In this document: positions 23,551 to 30,112 of the stretch, piece after piece
Layout: each line of letters starts with the position of its first letter
Position numbering within the stretch: the first letter of the stretch is position 1
DNA from: Kiritimatiellia bacterium
Lineage (GTDB): Bacteria > Verrucomicrobiota > Kiritimatiellia > RFP12 > UBA1067
Direction of reading: 5' to 3'
Assembly: GCA_017628165.1 (NCBI GenBank)
Contig: JAGBZQ010000084.1
Coordinates: 1 to 30,112 of the forward strand
Length of the DNA stretch: 30,112 nt
Notes under the pieces: generated by a model
Database searches by the model: none
What the model was told of the DNA's origin: nothing
Seen by the model: the letters and a program-made list of their open reading frames with translations, nothing else
Made by a program: the position numbers and the translations under genes

Positions 23551-23651
23551 GGAAAAACCTTTTTCTGATTAAGGACAGCCGCCGATGATTTTCCGAGGAC
23601 AGAAAAGACGGATGCCTTCAACTTCATGGAATATCGCTTGTAAGTCATCAT
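23547..23651 (-). CDS. Possible small basic protein, 34 codons
   Basis: This is a short frame in the gap between trkH and the mraY-like gene. It starts with ATG ATG at 23651, overlapping the trkH stop by 4 bp (ATGA), and ends in CCATGA, overlapping the mraY start by 4 bp (ATGA). The 34-residue product (opening MMTYKRYSMKLKASVF, ending NQKKVFP) has seven Lys/Arg and no acidic residue. There is no obvious transmembrane helix. A ribosome site could be GGTGGG just upstream, inside trkH. It may be a real translationally coupled small protein, or a passage that merely carries ribosomes from trkH to mraY. Not recognised; listed because both overlaps are precise. Confidence 0.4.
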   Translation of the reverse strand: MMTYKRYSMKLKASVFSVLGKSSAAVLNQKKVFP

Positions 23652-24979
23652 CCCACCACCAGCTCCTCCGTTGGGAACTTGAGACGCCGCGTAGATTCAC
23701 GCTCTCCGATGAGCATCACAACGGTAATTGCTCCTAAACGTCCCACAAACATCGCAGCCATTATCACAAACTTCCCTGCCACGGAAAGATTGCCCGTAGT
23801 GGACCCTACGGAAAGCCCCGTTGTCGTAATGGCGGAAACAGCCTCAAAGAACAAAGCCTCCACGGTAACTGCGCCCGCCCTCAAAGCGGCCGCCTCCGTC
23901 ATAAAAAGCGCGCCGACCACAACTGCCACAAAAACGATAAGCGCCATCAGAATGACGAGCGATTCGCGGACGATATCGTACGGAATCGCTTTTCGTGAAA
24001 TCACAGTCTCGCTCTCGCCGCGGCACATGGCAACACAAGTATAGACGAGAACGGCAAATGTGGTGACCTTGATGCCCGCCGCGGCAGAGCCTGGCGCGCC
24101 GCCGATGAACATCAGAAAAACATACATAAGGCGCGTCACCGGCGATAGAGCCTCCGTGGGCGTTACCGAAAACCCGCAGGTGCGGGGCGTTACCGCTTGA
24201 TAAAATCCGGCCATTAACTTCTCTGATGCAGACAGAGACGCAAGCGCGCCGTTCCATTCAAGAAAGAGAAACACGGCAAACGCAATCGCCAGAAGATAAA
24301 ACGTAAAGCGGAGAACCACGCGCGTATGAAGCGAAAGACGTCCGCGCGCCCCGTTGAGACGACGAAGAAAACGATACGTGCAGAGATTGTAAATCACCAA
24401 AAACCCGATCCCGCCAAGAATCGTCTCCAAAGCCATAACACCAAGGAAAAAGAAATTTCCAGAGAACGAGCTAAGAGAATCTGCCTTGAGTCCAAAACCA
24501 GCGTTGCAGAAACCCATCACCGAATAAAAAACACTCTCGTAGGCGCTCCCGAGGCTGAAATACAACAAGACGGCGCCGAGCGCTTCTATAACGAGCATGG
24601 AGCCTACGACCCAGCAAATCAAACCCTTAAGCCCCTGAACTTCCGCAACTCCGTATGCGTTCATCAGCGAAAACTCTCGGCTAAGCGAAAGACGCCGCCC
24701 AACCGCAATAAGAACAAAAGTTCCGCAGGTCATAAGCCCGAGACATCCGATCTCAACTAAAAAAAGAATAACGATCTGCCCGAAGCGCGTGAACTCAGAA
24801 GCGATATCCACGACAGAAAGCCCCGTCACGCATACGGCGGAAAAAGCGGTAAAAAGAGAAGTTGGAAAACCGCCCCACTCTCCGTCAGATGCCGCGCGTG
24901 CCCATGGGCTTGAAAGCAAAAGCGCACCTAAAGCAATCAACGCTAAAAAGCCAAGCGCTATGGACGAACGCCTGTTCAT
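23648..24979 (-). CDS. TrkH/KtrB-type potassium transporter, membrane subunit
   Basis: This is a 443-residue inner-membrane protein that takes up K+ (or Na+-dependent K+). It has the four repeated pore loops of the superfamily with their selectivity glycines: AVCVTGLSVVD, MGFCNAGFGL, TPRTCGFSV and AITTTGLSVG. The length and loop pattern suit the shorter KtrB branch as well as TrkH. The regulatory nucleotide-binding subunit (TrkA/KtrA) is not in the window and must be elsewhere if the system is complete. The start is 5 bp after the tatC stop with AGGAG about 11 nt upstream, and the first residues (MNRRSSIALGFLALIALGALLL) form helix 1. It is followed by a small ORF and mraY. Confidence 0.93.
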   Translation of the reverse strand: MNRRSSIALGFLALIALGALLLSSPWARAASDGEWGGFPTSLFTAFSAVCVTGLSVVDIASEFTRFGQIVILFLVEIGCLGLMTCGTFVLIAVGRRLSLSREFSLMNAYGVAEVQGLKGLICWVVGSMLVIEALGAVLLYFSLGSAYESVFYSVMGFCNAGFGLKADSLSSFSGNFFFLGVMALETILGGIGFLVIYNLCTYRFLRRLNGARGRLSLHTRVVLRFTFYLLAIAFAVFLFLEWNGALASLSASEKLMAGFYQAVTPRTCGFSVTPTEALSPVTRLMYVFLMFIGGAPGSAAAGIKVTTFAVLVYTCVAMCRGESETVISRKAIPYDIVRESLVILMALIVFVAVVVGALFMTEAAALRAGAVTVEALFFEAVSAITTTGLSVGSTTGNLSVAGKFVIMAAMFVGRLGAITVVMLIGERESTRRLKFPTEELVVG

Positions 24980-24984
24980 TGTTT

Positions 24985-25740
24985 TCAGCTCTCCTGAGCC
25001 GAAGCGCGCTCTTTAAGCCAAATCGCCCAAATCGACGCCTCATAAAGAAGACAAAGCGGAATCGCCATAATCACCTGACTAATGGCATCCGGCGGCGTCA
25101 GAAACATCGACAAGATGAACGAGCAGACAATTGCGACACGGCGTTTCTCGCGCAAGGCCGCACTTGAAATTATGCCGAACCAGCCAAGCATGAAAATCAC
25201 AAGCGGAACTTGGAATACAATGCCAAAAGCAAAAAGCAGTTTAAGGACAAGCGACACGTACTCATGCGCAAAATACTGCGCAGTGTCGACATTCATCCAC
25301 TGATTTACCGTGTCAAACACGGAAAGCATGGATGGAATTGTTTGCGTGTAAGCCAAATAAACTCCGCCGATAAAAAGAAATGTCCCGATAAAGAGAACCG
25401 AAAGGAGAAAATATTTCTCGCGCCTCGTAAGAGCCGGAAGCACAAACCTGAGAACCGAATATGCGATAAGCGGGAAGCTCAGGGCTGTGCCCACCCAAAA
25501 TGAAATCTCAAGAATCAGATAGACGCCGTCGCTCGGACTTTTAGCCTGCATCAAACGGGACTGGACTACATCAGGACTTTTGATCCAATCGGAAATGTAA
25601 TTCGCAAAACAGGCGGAAAGAATAACACACACCACCCATGCCGCAGCCGCCATGATTAGCATATCACGCAACGCGAGCAGATGCTCGAGAAGCGGCTTTG
25701 GAGGATCGTTCCTCTCGTCAGGATTCTTTATGATCGCCAT
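24985..25740 (-). CDS. tatC: Twin-arginine translocase subunit TatC
   Basis: TatC is the six-helix core receptor of the Tat pathway, which exports folded proteins bearing twin-arginine signals. The 251-residue product has the conserved cytoplasmic N-terminus (PKPLLEHLLALRDML, a variant of the family's LxELRxR), a periplasmic loop before helix 2, FGIVFQVPLVIFML and the C-terminal LTPPDAISQ with AIPLCLLYE. It starts inside the end of the tatB-like gene (23-bp overlap), with AAGGAG 4 nt before the ATG, so the overlap is real and the two are probably co-translated. The classic LRxR is LRDM here, a deviation in the signal-peptide contact region. Confidence 0.93.
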   Translation of the reverse strand: MAIIKNPDERNDPPKPLLEHLLALRDMLIMAAAAWVVCVILSACFANYISDWIKSPDVVQSRLMQAKSPSDGVYLILEISFWVGTALSFPLIAYSVLRFVLPALTRREKYFLLSVLFIGTFLFIGGVYLAYTQTIPSMLSVFDTVNQWMNVDTAQYFAHEYVSLVLKLLFAFGIVFQVPLVIFMLGWFGIISSAALREKRRVAIVCSFILSMFLTPPDAISQVIMAIPLCLLYEASIWAIWLKERASAQES

Positions 25741-26143
25741 CCTGCTCCTTCTGCGGCTCCGCCTTCACCTCTTCATCGCCGTTATCTTCAAGTGTCTCTT
25801 CACTGTCTGCGGCAGGCTCGTCCGAGGCATAAGACTGCCCTGGATAAACCGCTGACGGATCGAAATCGGGATCCTCCTCCGACTTGGGCGAATACAAATC
25901 GCCCTCGTCCACAAACGCCCCCTCAATCTCCTGCCCAGCTTCGTTGGCGGCCTTGTTAAACTCCGTCTCCATCTCTAAAAGCTGCCTCTTGAAACTTTCG
26001 GCCGCACGGCGAAACTTAGAATAATAATTGCCCAAGGTCCGCGCAGTTTCAGGAATCTTGCGCGGACCTACAACAATCAAGAATACAACGAGAAGAACGA
26101 ACCACTCGCTGAAACTGACGCTGTCAAAGATAAAAGCCAGCAT
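25718..26143 (-). CDS. tatB: TatA/TatB-family protein, TatB-like, acidic tail
   Basis: This is a 141-residue Tat component with one N-terminal transmembrane helix (about residues 11-25), the hinge VVGPRKIPE and an amphipathic helix (about 28-68). The Pro after Gly and the long C-terminus favour TatB over TatA. The last 70 residues are very rich in Asp, Glu and Ser and probably disordered in the cytoplasm. It may act alone as a bifunctional TatA/B or with a TatA encoded elsewhere. The start lies 14 bp after the pal stop and has no convincing ribosome site; a 5-bp inverted repeat (TAAGC/GCTTA) covers the gap. tatC overlaps its end by 23 bp. Confidence 0.85.
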   Translation of the reverse strand: MLAFIFDSVSFSEWFVLLVVFLIVVGPRKIPETARTLGNYYSKFRRAAESFKRQLLEMETEFNKAANEAGQEIEGAFVDEGDLYSPKSEEDPDFDPSAVYPGQSYASDEPAADSEETLEDNGDEEVKAEPQKEQDGDHKES

Positions 26144-26157
26144 CTAAGCGAAACGGC

Positions 26158-26712
26158 TTACTTCTTCCAGATAATGAAATCGCCGCGACGGTTCCGAGAC
26201 CAAAACTCCTCGCCCTGGCCGATTGCCACGGGATTCGTCTCACCGCGACTGGTCGCTTCCGAACGCTCTGCAGAAACACCGTTCTGCCCGAGGAAGTTGA
26301 CTACCATAAGTGCACGATTCTGACCAAGAACGACATTGTATTCATTGGAGCCGCGCTCGTCGCAGTTGCCCTCAACCGTCACGACGCGGTCTGGATTGTC
26401 GGCAAGATGCTTGGCCACTGCCTCAATCTTACCAAGCTCATCAGGATTGATGGCCGTAGCATCAAACCCAAAGTATACGGGAGCAAACTCGACATCGGTG
26501 CAGCGCGTGTATCCGCGATCCTTAAAGCTCTTACCGGAAATATCATCAAGCGAACCGCCCTGGATATCTTCGGACGAAACTTCGGACAAAATGTCGGAGC
26601 CTGAACCGCCAAGGCCGTCATCACCGCCAACTCCGGACTTGTTGTAGCGGCATCCAGAAGCAAGAAGCGCAAAAGCCAGCGCAAAGACAGTTAAAACAGT
26701 CTGTATTTTCAT
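26158..26712 (-). CDS. pal: Peptidoglycan-associated lipoprotein Pal
   Basis: This 184-residue outer-membrane lipoprotein binds peptidoglycan through an OmpA-like domain. The signal peptide ends in lipobox LASGC with lipidated C21; the next residue is Arg, not Asp, so sorting to the outer membrane is expected. A Gly/Ser/Asp-rich linker (residues 23-65) precedes the OmpA domain, with YFGFDATAINPDE, the motif VEGNCDERGSNEYN (peptidoglycan-binding Asp and Arg included), GQNRALMVVNFL and the ending GDFIIWKK. It has AAAGGAG 7 nt before the ATG and is 18 bp downstream of efp. The usual partners tolA, tolB, tolQ and tolR are not here; tat genes follow instead. Confidence 0.95.
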   Translation of the reverse strand: MKIQTVLTVFALAFALLASGCRYNKSGVGGDDGLGGSGSDILSEVSSEDIQGGSLDDISGKSFKDRGYTRCTDVEFAPVYFGFDATAINPDELGKIEAVAKHLADNPDRVVTVEGNCDERGSNEYNVVLGQNRALMVVNFLGQNGVSAERSEATSRGETNPVAIGQGEEFWSRNRRGDFIIWKK

Positions 26713-26730
26713 TGTAGTCTCCTTTCTAAA

Positions 26731-27306
26731 TTACTTGGTCGAGGTGCGGTCATTATACTCGCCGCTCTCGGTGTTGATGCGGATGACATCTCCCTCATTG
26801 ATGAAGAGCGGGACAGCGCAGACATATCCGCCCTCAACCGTGGCAGGCTTAGTGACCTTGCCAGAGGCGGTATTGCCCTTGACGCCAGGCTCGACCTTGA
26901 TAACCTTGCGCTCGACGAGCTGAGGAAGGTCAATCCCTATAACCTTCTCATTGAAAAAGAGCGCCTTGACTTCCATCTCGTCCATAAGAAAATACTTCTT
27001 ATCGCCCATAACATCGTAGCTGACGCGAACTTCCTCGAAATTATCGTCCGTGAAAACGAACGCCGTGCCGTCATCGTACGAATACGTAACGGACATCTGG
27101 ATAAGCTCAGGCTTCTCAAACTTATCGCCGCTACGATAGCTCTTGGACATACCGCCGCCCGTCATCATATTACGAAGCTTGCAGTTATAGATCGCCTGTC
27201 CCTTGCCAGGCTTGGAGAAATCAAACTCCGTGATTTCCCAAGGCTCTCCGTCTATCAAAAGCTTTACGCCCTTGTGCAAATCACCAGCTCCGAAAACCTC
27301 GCCCAT
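26731..27306 (-). CDS. efp: Translation elongation factor P
   Basis: EF-P binds ribosomes stalled at proline runs and restores peptide bond formation. The 191-residue product has the three-domain layout: KOW-like N-domain with the modification loop SKPGKGQA (residues 31-38, target K35), an OB domain starting near YRSGDKFEKPEL and the C-terminal domain ending ESGEYNDRT. The Lys at the loop tip fits a lysylation-type or unmodified EF-P rather than the rhamnosylated Arg type; no epmA or epmB is in the window. A strong ribosome site (AGAGGAG) and a leader of about 45 nt precede it. It is the first gene of the long operon. Confidence 0.97.
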   Translation of the reverse strand: MGEVFGAGDLHKGVKLLIDGEPWEITEFDFSKPGKGQAIYNCKLRNMMTGGGMSKSYRSGDKFEKPELIQMSVTYSYDDGTAFVFTDDNFEEVRVSYDVMGDKKYFLMDEMEVKALFFNEKVIGIDLPQLVERKVIKVEPGVKGNTASGKVTKPATVEGGYVCAVPLFINEGDVIRINTESGEYNDRTSTK

Positions 27307-27357
27307 TTTTGTCTCCTCTTTTCTTCTTGTAATGGTTTACATTTTTAAATTTACGCA

Positions 27358-27366
27358 ATTATATCA
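27358..27366 (-). promoter_or_regulatory. Extended -10 promoter for the efp operon
   Basis: The minus strand reads TGATATAAT, the same element as at gdhA. Predicted initiation is near 27351. The leader carries a small inverted repeat (GTAA/TTAC around ACCA) and the efp ribosome site. It probably drives the whole run down to 17552, since no internal terminator was seen. Confidence 0.6.
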
Positions 27367-27379
27367 CAAAATCGCGCAA

Positions 27380-27913
27380 TCATAAAGTGGGATTGTCAAA
27401 TTGTCTTACAACATCTAACAAAATTTCCGCCAAATCTGGATCAACCTCAAAAATATTCTCCTTTTCGGAATATGTATGATTTGAAATATTGCATTTAACG
27501 GCAATAAACCTGTCGAACTCCTTCTTTTTCGACCGCTTACCCCATTTCTCCTTATCGAGAATACCATGATTGACAAGATTCTGGAAAATATCCTGAATGT
27601 GCGAAGGATCACAAGTAAGACGCATCGTCTTCATATCGCGCCAAGTATCAGAGGTATATTTCTTGGCAAAGTCATTAGAAACAAGCTCGCTCGTGCCCTT
27701 CTTAAGCTCAACGTGCCCAGAACCGGTTATAAACACCGAAATACGATTCACGGGATTGCGCTTTGTATTGTAATAATGGATTTCCACCCAATTCAGATGG
27801 CTCTCTTTAACTGTAATCCACGGATTCACCCAAAACGGCCCGCATCCCGCAAGCACGCCCAAAATGGCAGATACGAGAAGAGCCACAAATGGTTTCACGA
27901 TTCTTTTGCACAT
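27380..27913 (-). CDS. Hypothetical lipoprotein
   Basis: Not recognised. The 177-residue product begins with a typical lipoprotein signal (MCKRIVKPFVALLVSAILGVLAGC) with lipobox LAGC at C24, followed by GPFWVNPW, so it is anchored to a membrane, probably the outer one. The rest is mixed: a beta-like first half (WVEIHYYNTKRNPVNRISVFITGSG), a helical part that contains HIQDIFQNLVNHG, and a K-rich region (KEKWGKRSKKKEFDRF). No enzyme motif is seen. The start overlaps the coaX end by 19 bp and has AGGA 5 nt before the ATG, so it belongs to the nadC-coaX operon. Why a lipoprotein is coupled to coenzyme A synthesis is not evident. It ends 14 bp before the efp -10 element. Confidence 0.8.
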   Translation of the reverse strand: MCKRIVKPFVALLVSAILGVLAGCGPFWVNPWITVKESHLNWVEIHYYNTKRNPVNRISVFITGSGHVELKKGTSELVSNDFAKKYTSDTWRDMKTMRLTCDPSHIQDIFQNLVNHGILDKEKWGKRSKKKEFDRFIAVKCNISNHTYSEKENIFEVDPDLAEILLDVVRQFDNPTL

Positions 27914-28638
27914 ATCAATCCTGCTCCATACAAAGTCAACGTAGGATCAATCTTGAAAGGAAGGCCGATATCTTTCAGCACCCACTTGGCGAAACCGCCA
28001 GTGGCCACAAGATTGAAATCCTCCTTGAAATTACCCTTCAACTCAGAGGCGATCTCGCGCACCATTCCGCGATAGCCGACGATTGCGCCAAACCGCATTG
28101 CCTCCTCCGTTGAACGGCCGATTTTCGGGACCTTCCCGCGCCCAAGCTCCATACGCGGCAGCTTTGCGGTACGCTCAAACATATAGTCACGCATAAGCGG
28201 AAAGCCAGGAGCGATGACACCGCCGCGCCAGACGCAGTCGCCCGTAATTGCAGCAGCCGTGAACGCCGTCCCGAAATCCATGACAATAACAGGCGCTCCA
28301 TAACGCGAAACGGCACCAGCCGCATCAGCAAGGCGATCCGCTCCAATCGTCTCGGGCTTCGGATAATCAATAGTAACGATTCTTGCCGCACTCTCTGGCG
28401 TCACGCACCTGAACTCCAGCCCCATGCGCCTTGCGAACGCGCGCCACTTCGGATCATGCCTTGGAACCACAGAAACATAAGCTATAGCATCCACTCCGAA
28501 ATCGCAAATGCGCGAAACCGCAGCAAATGCCTCCTCTATCGCACCATCTACATGAACAACGCGGCTTACGCGCCCGCCAACCCACAGCCCTGCGGCTGTG
28601 CTTGTGTTCCCCACATCTACGACTGCCAGGCGCACCAT
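27895..28638 (-). CDS. coaX: Type III pantothenate kinase
   Basis: CoaX phosphorylates pantothenate, the first step of coenzyme A synthesis, and belongs to the ASKHA fold. The 247-residue product opens with VVDVGNTSTAAGLW (phosphate-binding loop with D8, G10, N11, T12), has YPKPETIGADRLADAAGA (substrate-binding GADR) and the second phosphate loop MDFGTAFTAAAI, then GGVIAPGFPLMRD and a late GGFAKWV block. The start at 28638 is fixed by AGGAG 4 nt upstream; the frame's longer version to 28683 would overlap nadC and has no support. nadC lies 25 bp upstream, and the lipoprotein overlaps its end. No coaA-type kinase is nearby. Confidence 0.94.
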   Translation of the reverse strand: MVRLAVVDVGNTSTAAGLWVGGRVSRVVHVDGAIEEAFAAVSRICDFGVDAIAYVSVVPRHDPKWRAFARRMGLEFRCVTPESAARIVTIDYPKPETIGADRLADAAGAVSRYGAPVIVMDFGTAFTAAAITGDCVWRGGVIAPGFPLMRDYMFERTAKLPRMELGRGKVPKIGRSTEEAMRFGAIVGYRGMVREIASELKGNFKEDFNLVATGGFAKWVLKDIGLPFKIDPTLTLYGAGLICAKES

Positions 28639-28663
28639 GCGTCTCCTGCGGTGCAAAGGCGCA

Positions 28664-29554
28664 TTAAACAGCGCGCCACTCAAGCGAAAGGTCTACTGAT
28701 CCGGCAGAGTGCGTAAGGCATCCGAGAGAAATGGCTGTTACACCCGTTGCGGCCACCTCGCGCGCCTTTTCAAGAGTAATTCCACCGGAAGCCTCCGTCT
28801 TGGAAATACCCTTGCACATCTTGACGCACTTCTTCATATCCTCAACGGACATATTATCCAGCATAATCCATTCGGGCTTTGCCTTAAGCGCGCTTCTGCA
28901 CTCCTGAAGGCTCTCCACCTCCACCTCCACCGCAAGCTTGGGGAACGCCTTGCGAGCAGCTATGACGGCCTTGTCCAATTCATCCGCATTGCCGCCGCGC
29001 CAAAGGCGACGATGGTTGTCTTTCATAAGAACGCGGTCGTACATCCCCATTCTGTGATTCGTACCGCCACCGCAAAGAACTGCGTACTTTTCAAAAACGC
29101 GCAGCCCGGGCGTGGTCTTGCGGGTATCGAGAATCTGCGTCTTGTAGCGCTTGACGGCATCAACAAACTTAGCTGTCAGCGTGGCAGTGGCGCACATGCG
29201 CTGCATGAAATTCAACGCCGTGCGTTCTGCCGCGAGAATCGAACGCGCTTTGCCGCGAAAGACAAGAATCGGCTCACCAGGCTTTGCAAGCGAACCATCG
29301 GGCTTTATAATCGAGACTTTAATCTTCGGATCCACAGACCTCAAAACCGCCTTGGCAACAGTGGCGCCAGAGACGATGCACGATGAGCCCTTCGCGTAAA
29401 TTTCACCTGTGGCAACCACATCGGCATCCACAAGCGCCTCGCTCGTGGAATCGCACCACTTTGCCTTGCGCTCGGTCAAGGCATCAGCAAGATCTTCATC
29501 CAAAGCAAGCCTAACAGCAGCCCTGGCGCGGGACGAGAGCATGACATCTTTCAT
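28664..29554 (-). CDS. nadC: Nicotinate-nucleotide pyrophosphorylase (quinolinate phosphoribosyltransferase)
   Basis: NadC converts quinolinate and PRPP to nicotinate mononucleotide in de novo NAD synthesis. The 296-residue product shows LALDEDLADALTERK at the N-terminus, AERTALNFMQRMCATAT, the strongly conserved DTRKTTPGLR, GGGTNHRMGMYD and VLMKDNH, then IMLDNMS and the C-terminal phosphate-binding EASGGITLEKAREVAATGV. It is at the upper end of the family's length because of a small insert in the N-terminal region (KAKWCDSTSEAL). The start has AAGGAG 9 nt upstream and lies 16 bp after the small membrane protein. nadA and nadB are not in the window. Confidence 0.96.
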   Translation of the reverse strand: MKDVMLSSRARAAVRLALDEDLADALTERKAKWCDSTSEALVDADVVATGEIYAKGSSCIVSGATVAKAVLRSVDPKIKVSIIKPDGSLAKPGEPILVFRGKARSILAAERTALNFMQRMCATATLTAKFVDAVKRYKTQILDTRKTTPGLRVFEKYAVLCGGGTNHRMGMYDRVLMKDNHRRLWRGGNADELDKAVIAARKAFPKLAVEVEVESLQECRSALKAKPEWIMLDNMSVEDMKKCVKMCKGISKTEASGGITLEKAREVAATGVTAISLGCLTHSAGSVDLSLEWRAV

Positions 29555-29570
29555 TAGAAAGATCTCCTTC

Positions 29571-29813
29571 TTAGTCGACCATTATGACTTTCTGAAATTC
29601 GAAATACTGGTACATAAACCAGACGACACCGCCCAAAAGGCAAAGCGAAATAAAGGCCGCCGCAAAGGCCGCCTTGGTCCCAACGCTTACGGAGGAAGAC
29701 TTTGGCGCGCCATTGGACATCGTATCGATCTTAAAGCGATCGGCAATAGTTGCACCGCCCGAAGCTTTGCCAGCTCCCGGCGTCTTTACTGTCATAGGCT
29801 TTTTGATTTTCAT
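29571..29813 (-). CDS. Small single-helix membrane protein
   Basis: Not recognised. The 80-residue product has a basic, disordered-looking N-terminus (residues 1-46, rich in Lys, Thr, Gly and Ser) and one transmembrane helix (about 48-70, AAFAAAFISLCLLGGVVWFM), ending YFEFQKVIMVD. The open frame runs upstream to 29894, but the promoter (TGGTATAAT at 29828-29820) sits inside it, so the start is taken as the ATG at 29813. The -10 box is 6 nt before this ATG, so the mRNA would be leaderless, and no ribosome site exists. An alternative start at 29795 also has none. It precedes nadC by 16 bp and probably is the first gene of the nadC operon. The role is unknown. Confidence 0.7.
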   Translation of the reverse strand: MKIKKPMTVKTPGAGKASGGATIADRFKIDTMSNGAPKSSSVSVGTKAAFAAAFISLCLLGGVVWFMYQYFEFQKVIMVD

Positions 29814-29819
29814 GCGAAA

Positions 29820-29849
29820 ATTATACCATTTCCCGCCGCAAAAAATCAA
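29820..29849 (-). promoter_or_regulatory. Promoter of the nadC operon, abutting the start codon
   Basis: On the minus strand TTGATT (29849-29844) is followed after 18 bp by TATAAT (29825-29820), with an extended TGG just before it. Six bases (TTTCGC) separate the -10 box from the ATG at 29813, so initiation should fall on the start codon itself. Confidence 0.55.
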
Positions 29850-30112
29850 CGGGGCACAACGCTGGAGTTTACCCATTTTCTGAATTGGGTGCACACTATT
29901 CTAACGAATCGCGCTGAAGCAGGTTGACTGCGCAGCGTAAATTACTCTGTCACAAAGTCAAAATGTCATTGGTTCTGCATAAAAATCTCGTTGCACCCAA
30001 AATCCGCCGAATTTCGGGATAAAAATGAAAATGTTTTTTATAGGGCGCAAAGTTGTTACTGCACGATGAGCCTTCCTGTAGGTAGTAACCGATTACACAA
30101 TATGTATTCCCA
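29850..30112. other. Non-coding upstream region, no gene found
   Basis: No frame on either strand fits a gene. The stretch is visibly more AT-rich than the coding DNA beside it. It holds a 9-bp inverted repeat, TTGGGTGCA (29885-29893) and TGCACCCAA (29992-30000), about 98 bp apart; a short hairpin CCCATTTTCTGAATTGGG (29872-29889); and GTTACT...AGTAAC arms around 30053-30086. These could be regulatory or leftovers of a mobile element. Nothing is identified with confidence. Confidence 0.5.

Noticed and set aside
26145..26160. Inverted repeat TAAGC/GCTTA between pal and the tatB-like gene as a terminator
   Set aside because: The stem has only 5 bp and no T-run follows. It includes the pal stop codon, so it is probably incidental.
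29885..30000. Insertion sequence ends at the 9-bp inverted repeat
   Set aside because: No transposase frame, no target duplication and only about 98 bp between arms; kept only as a finding to check.
1..30112. CRISPR array, tRNA or rRNA genes
   Set aside because: No regularly spaced direct repeats and no cloverleaf or rRNA-like sequence were seen on reading either strand. A covariance-model search would settle short RNA genes.

Overview
The window looks like chromosomal DNA from a Gram-negative bacterium. An outer membrane is implied by a FadL-type porin ending in Phe, a Pal lipoprotein and several signal-peptide or lipobox proteins. Gene content and style (a huge secreted MG-domain-like protein, short divergent secreted hypotheticals ending in W/F-rich tails, a TatB/TatC pair beside pal) suggest the PVC superphylum, perhaps a Kiritimatiellota or Lentisphaerota relative. 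That placement is an inference, not proven by any marker here. There are no tRNA, rRNA, CRISPR, prophage or intact IS features. Almost everything lies on the minus strand; gdhA is the only convincing plus-strand gene.

Layout, read in the direction of minus-strand transcription (high to low coordinates). (1) 29813-27380: a small membrane protein, nadC, coaX and a lipoprotein, so NAD and coenzyme A precursor steps. (2) 27306-17552: a run of about 13 tightly packed genes from a promoter at 27358-27366: efp, pal, tatB-like, tatC, trkH/ktrB, a hidden 34-codon ORF, mraY-like, a secreted hypothetical, argH, an orphan OppF-type ATPase, rnhB, folP and a DEDDh exonuclease. Most junctions are short gaps or 1-23 bp overlaps. 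(3) 17483-10054: a 2088-residue secreted protein resembling MG-domain/alpha-2-macroglobulin-type proteins, with its own promoter and an operator-like palindrome, then a two-domain ChrA-type transporter. (4) 10008-8429: gdhA on the plus strand, converging on chrA through a two-way terminator and diverging from the FadL-type gene. (5) 8428-5650: the FadL-type porin, a terminator, and a comEC with its own promoter. (6) 5567-1: a sugar-porter-type MFS transporter, a PhnP-like metallohydrolase, a secreted hypothetical, tsaD, a 2[4Fe-4S] ferredoxin, an OmpR-type response regulator and the start of one more gene, nearly all overlapping or closely spaced.

The content is mostly housekeeping: envelope, translation, cofactors and nitrogen assimilation. 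No defence or mobile cassette is visible. The less ordinary points are: two promoters whose -10 box lies exactly 6 nt before the start codon (possible leaderless mRNAs); an unlisted small basic ORF joined to both neighbours by ATGA overlaps; an Asp/Asn/Lys-rich repeated insert in the sugar transporter; a FolP that lacks family-typical residues; and the giant secreted protein with no thioester motif. Most start codons were moved downstream of the longest open frame, using Shine-Dalgarno sequences and family N-termini.
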